A stretch of 5,896 nucleotides of DNA, from the NCBI GenBank assembly GCA_002366755.1, contig DFBV01000104.1, forward strand, positions 1-5,896, read 5' to 3'. A program made the translations under genes and the position numbers. Position 1 is the first letter of the stretch, and every line of letters begins with the position of its first letter. The notes under the pieces are model-generated. The model did not search any database. It was not told where the DNA came from and saw only the letters and a list, made by a program, of their open reading frames with translations. This DNA comes from Anaerolineales bacterium UBA3071. Its GTDB lineage: Bacteria; Chloroflexota; Anaerolineae; UBA3071. This document shows, in pieces, positions 5,317 to 5,896 of this stretch.

Positions 5317-5865
5317 TCACCAGTTGACCGCCACCCGCCGCAACCCCCGGTACTTGTCACGATACTGAAGGTACTTGTGTGCACGCCCAAACTCGTAGAG
5401 ATCACGGGTGACCGCCACATCCTGTTCGCAGTAGGCCAGCACCTCGTCCAGCCGGCCTTGCTTGTACCAGCGCACAGCCTGAATGCCATCGGCCGACTTC
5501 TTCGTTCCCAACGTGGCCACCGCCAGCGAATCCAGGCTGACGCGAAATCCAAGCCGCTGGTGGATATGGGCGAGCATGTCGACCGTGGGCAGCCGGAGGA
5601 GGTCCACCGTAGTGTAGGGACGCAGCACCTCGTAGTCAAAACGCAAGATGTTAAAGCCTACGACCAGGTCAGCAGACTGAAGCTCGCTGACGAGGTTGGC
5701 AACCTGGTCCTCAGTGTAGCGGCGAAACAGACCATCGCCGGTGCTATAGGTCACTGCCGCTGCCAGGCCCAGCTTGGAGATATAACGCCAGCCGCCCACT
5801 TCGTCAGCCAACCGTTGCGTCTCCACATCGAAGAACAGCGTATTGGTATTCTCGCCCACAATCAT
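5317..5865 (-). CDS. DEDD-family 3'-5' exonuclease-like protein (YprB/RNase H-like fold)
   Basis: This 182-residue protein has the three DnaQ-type exonuclease motifs in order: FFDVET (Asp13, Glu15), GFNILRFDYEVL (Asp77), and YCEQDVAVTRDLY (Tyr145, Asp149; the Y-x3-D pattern of DEDDy enzymes). All four metal-binding acids and the tyrosine are present, so it should be an active metal-dependent nuclease. The resemblance is closest to the short YprB-like RNase H-like group, which often lies beside a DEAD/DEAH helicase; the upstream gene is outside the window. DNA versus RNA preference cannot be read from the sequence. The ATG at 5865 is only two bases from GGAG. A GTG at 5859, two codons in, has that GGAG at a better 8-base spacing and leaves all motifs intact, so it may be the real start. 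It is the first gene of the apparent three-gene operon. Confidence 0.85.
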   Translation of the reverse strand: MIVGENTNTLFFDVETQRLADEVGGWRYISKLGLAAAVTYSTGDGLFRRYTEDQVANLVSELQSADLVVGFNILRFDYEVLRPYTTVDLLRLPTVDMLAHIHQRLGFRVSLDSLAVATLGTKKSADGIQAVRWYKQGRLDEVLAYCEQDVAVTRDLYEFGRAHKYLQYRDKYRGLRRVAVNW

Positions 5866-5884
5866 CTCTCCTTCATCTCTCCTT
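5863..5884. repeat. 11-bp perfect tandem repeat carrying a Shine-Dalgarno and ATG twice
   Basis: On the minus strand AAGGAGAGATG is present twice back to back (5884-5874 and 5873-5863). Each copy has a Shine-Dalgarno-like AAGGAG and an ATG, and the two ATGs (5876 and 5865) are in different frames. The first opens a four-codon ORF, MKER, whose TGA (5862-5864) overlaps the ATG at 5865. The duplication sits exactly on the translation start of the exonuclease-like gene. Confidence 0.85.
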
Positions 5885-5896
5885 ATGGCCTGCCCC

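Overview
The window looks like bacterial chromosome with fairly high G+C. Every gene I can support lies on the minus strand, so transcription runs from base 5896 towards base 1. The gene types (a PflX-like radical SAM protein, a PMT/GT39-type membrane glycosyltransferase, a short DEDD exonuclease, a clan GH-A-like glycosidase) and the scattered short repeats would fit a Chloroflexota (Anaerolineae-like) genome. That placement is an inference from gene style; no marker gene here settles it.

In the order of transcription, bases 5865-4021 hold a compact three-gene run: a DnaQ/YprB-like 3'-5' exonuclease, a PflX-family radical SAM protein and an acylphosphatase, separated by only 20 and 22 bases. 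These are probably soluble cytoplasmic proteins made from one transcript whose promoter lies outside the window.

Bases 4020-3808 are scar-like. They hold a truncated copy of the first 35 codons of the next gene, joined directly to one arm of a dispersed inverted-repeat element. The intact gene follows (3799-2576): a single-pass membrane protein with a FecR-like beta domain and a C-terminal jelly-roll-like domain. A 241-base gap after it holds a longer, roughly 100-base version of the same inverted-repeat element.

Bases 2334-589 encode a polytopic GT39/PMT_2-like glycosyltransferase. Its coding sequence contains two tracts of degenerate 7-base repeats that translate into Ser/Pro/Leu-rich loops. 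Bases 588-413 hold two 79-base direct repeats of equal length, each with a promoter-like and ribosome-binding-site-like sequence. They lead into the 5' part of a TIM-barrel glycosidase-like gene that runs off the left edge. A 56-codon small ORF links the glycosyltransferase stop to the glycosidase start through an ATGA overlap.

Taken together, the left half looks like a cell-surface carbohydrate module and the right half like an unrelated housekeeping operon. I do not see a defence system, CRISPR array, transposase or RNA gene. The most unusual content is the repeat-driven remodelling: the promoter/leader duplication, the gene-fragment duplication fused to a repeat, and the heptad tracts inside a coding region.
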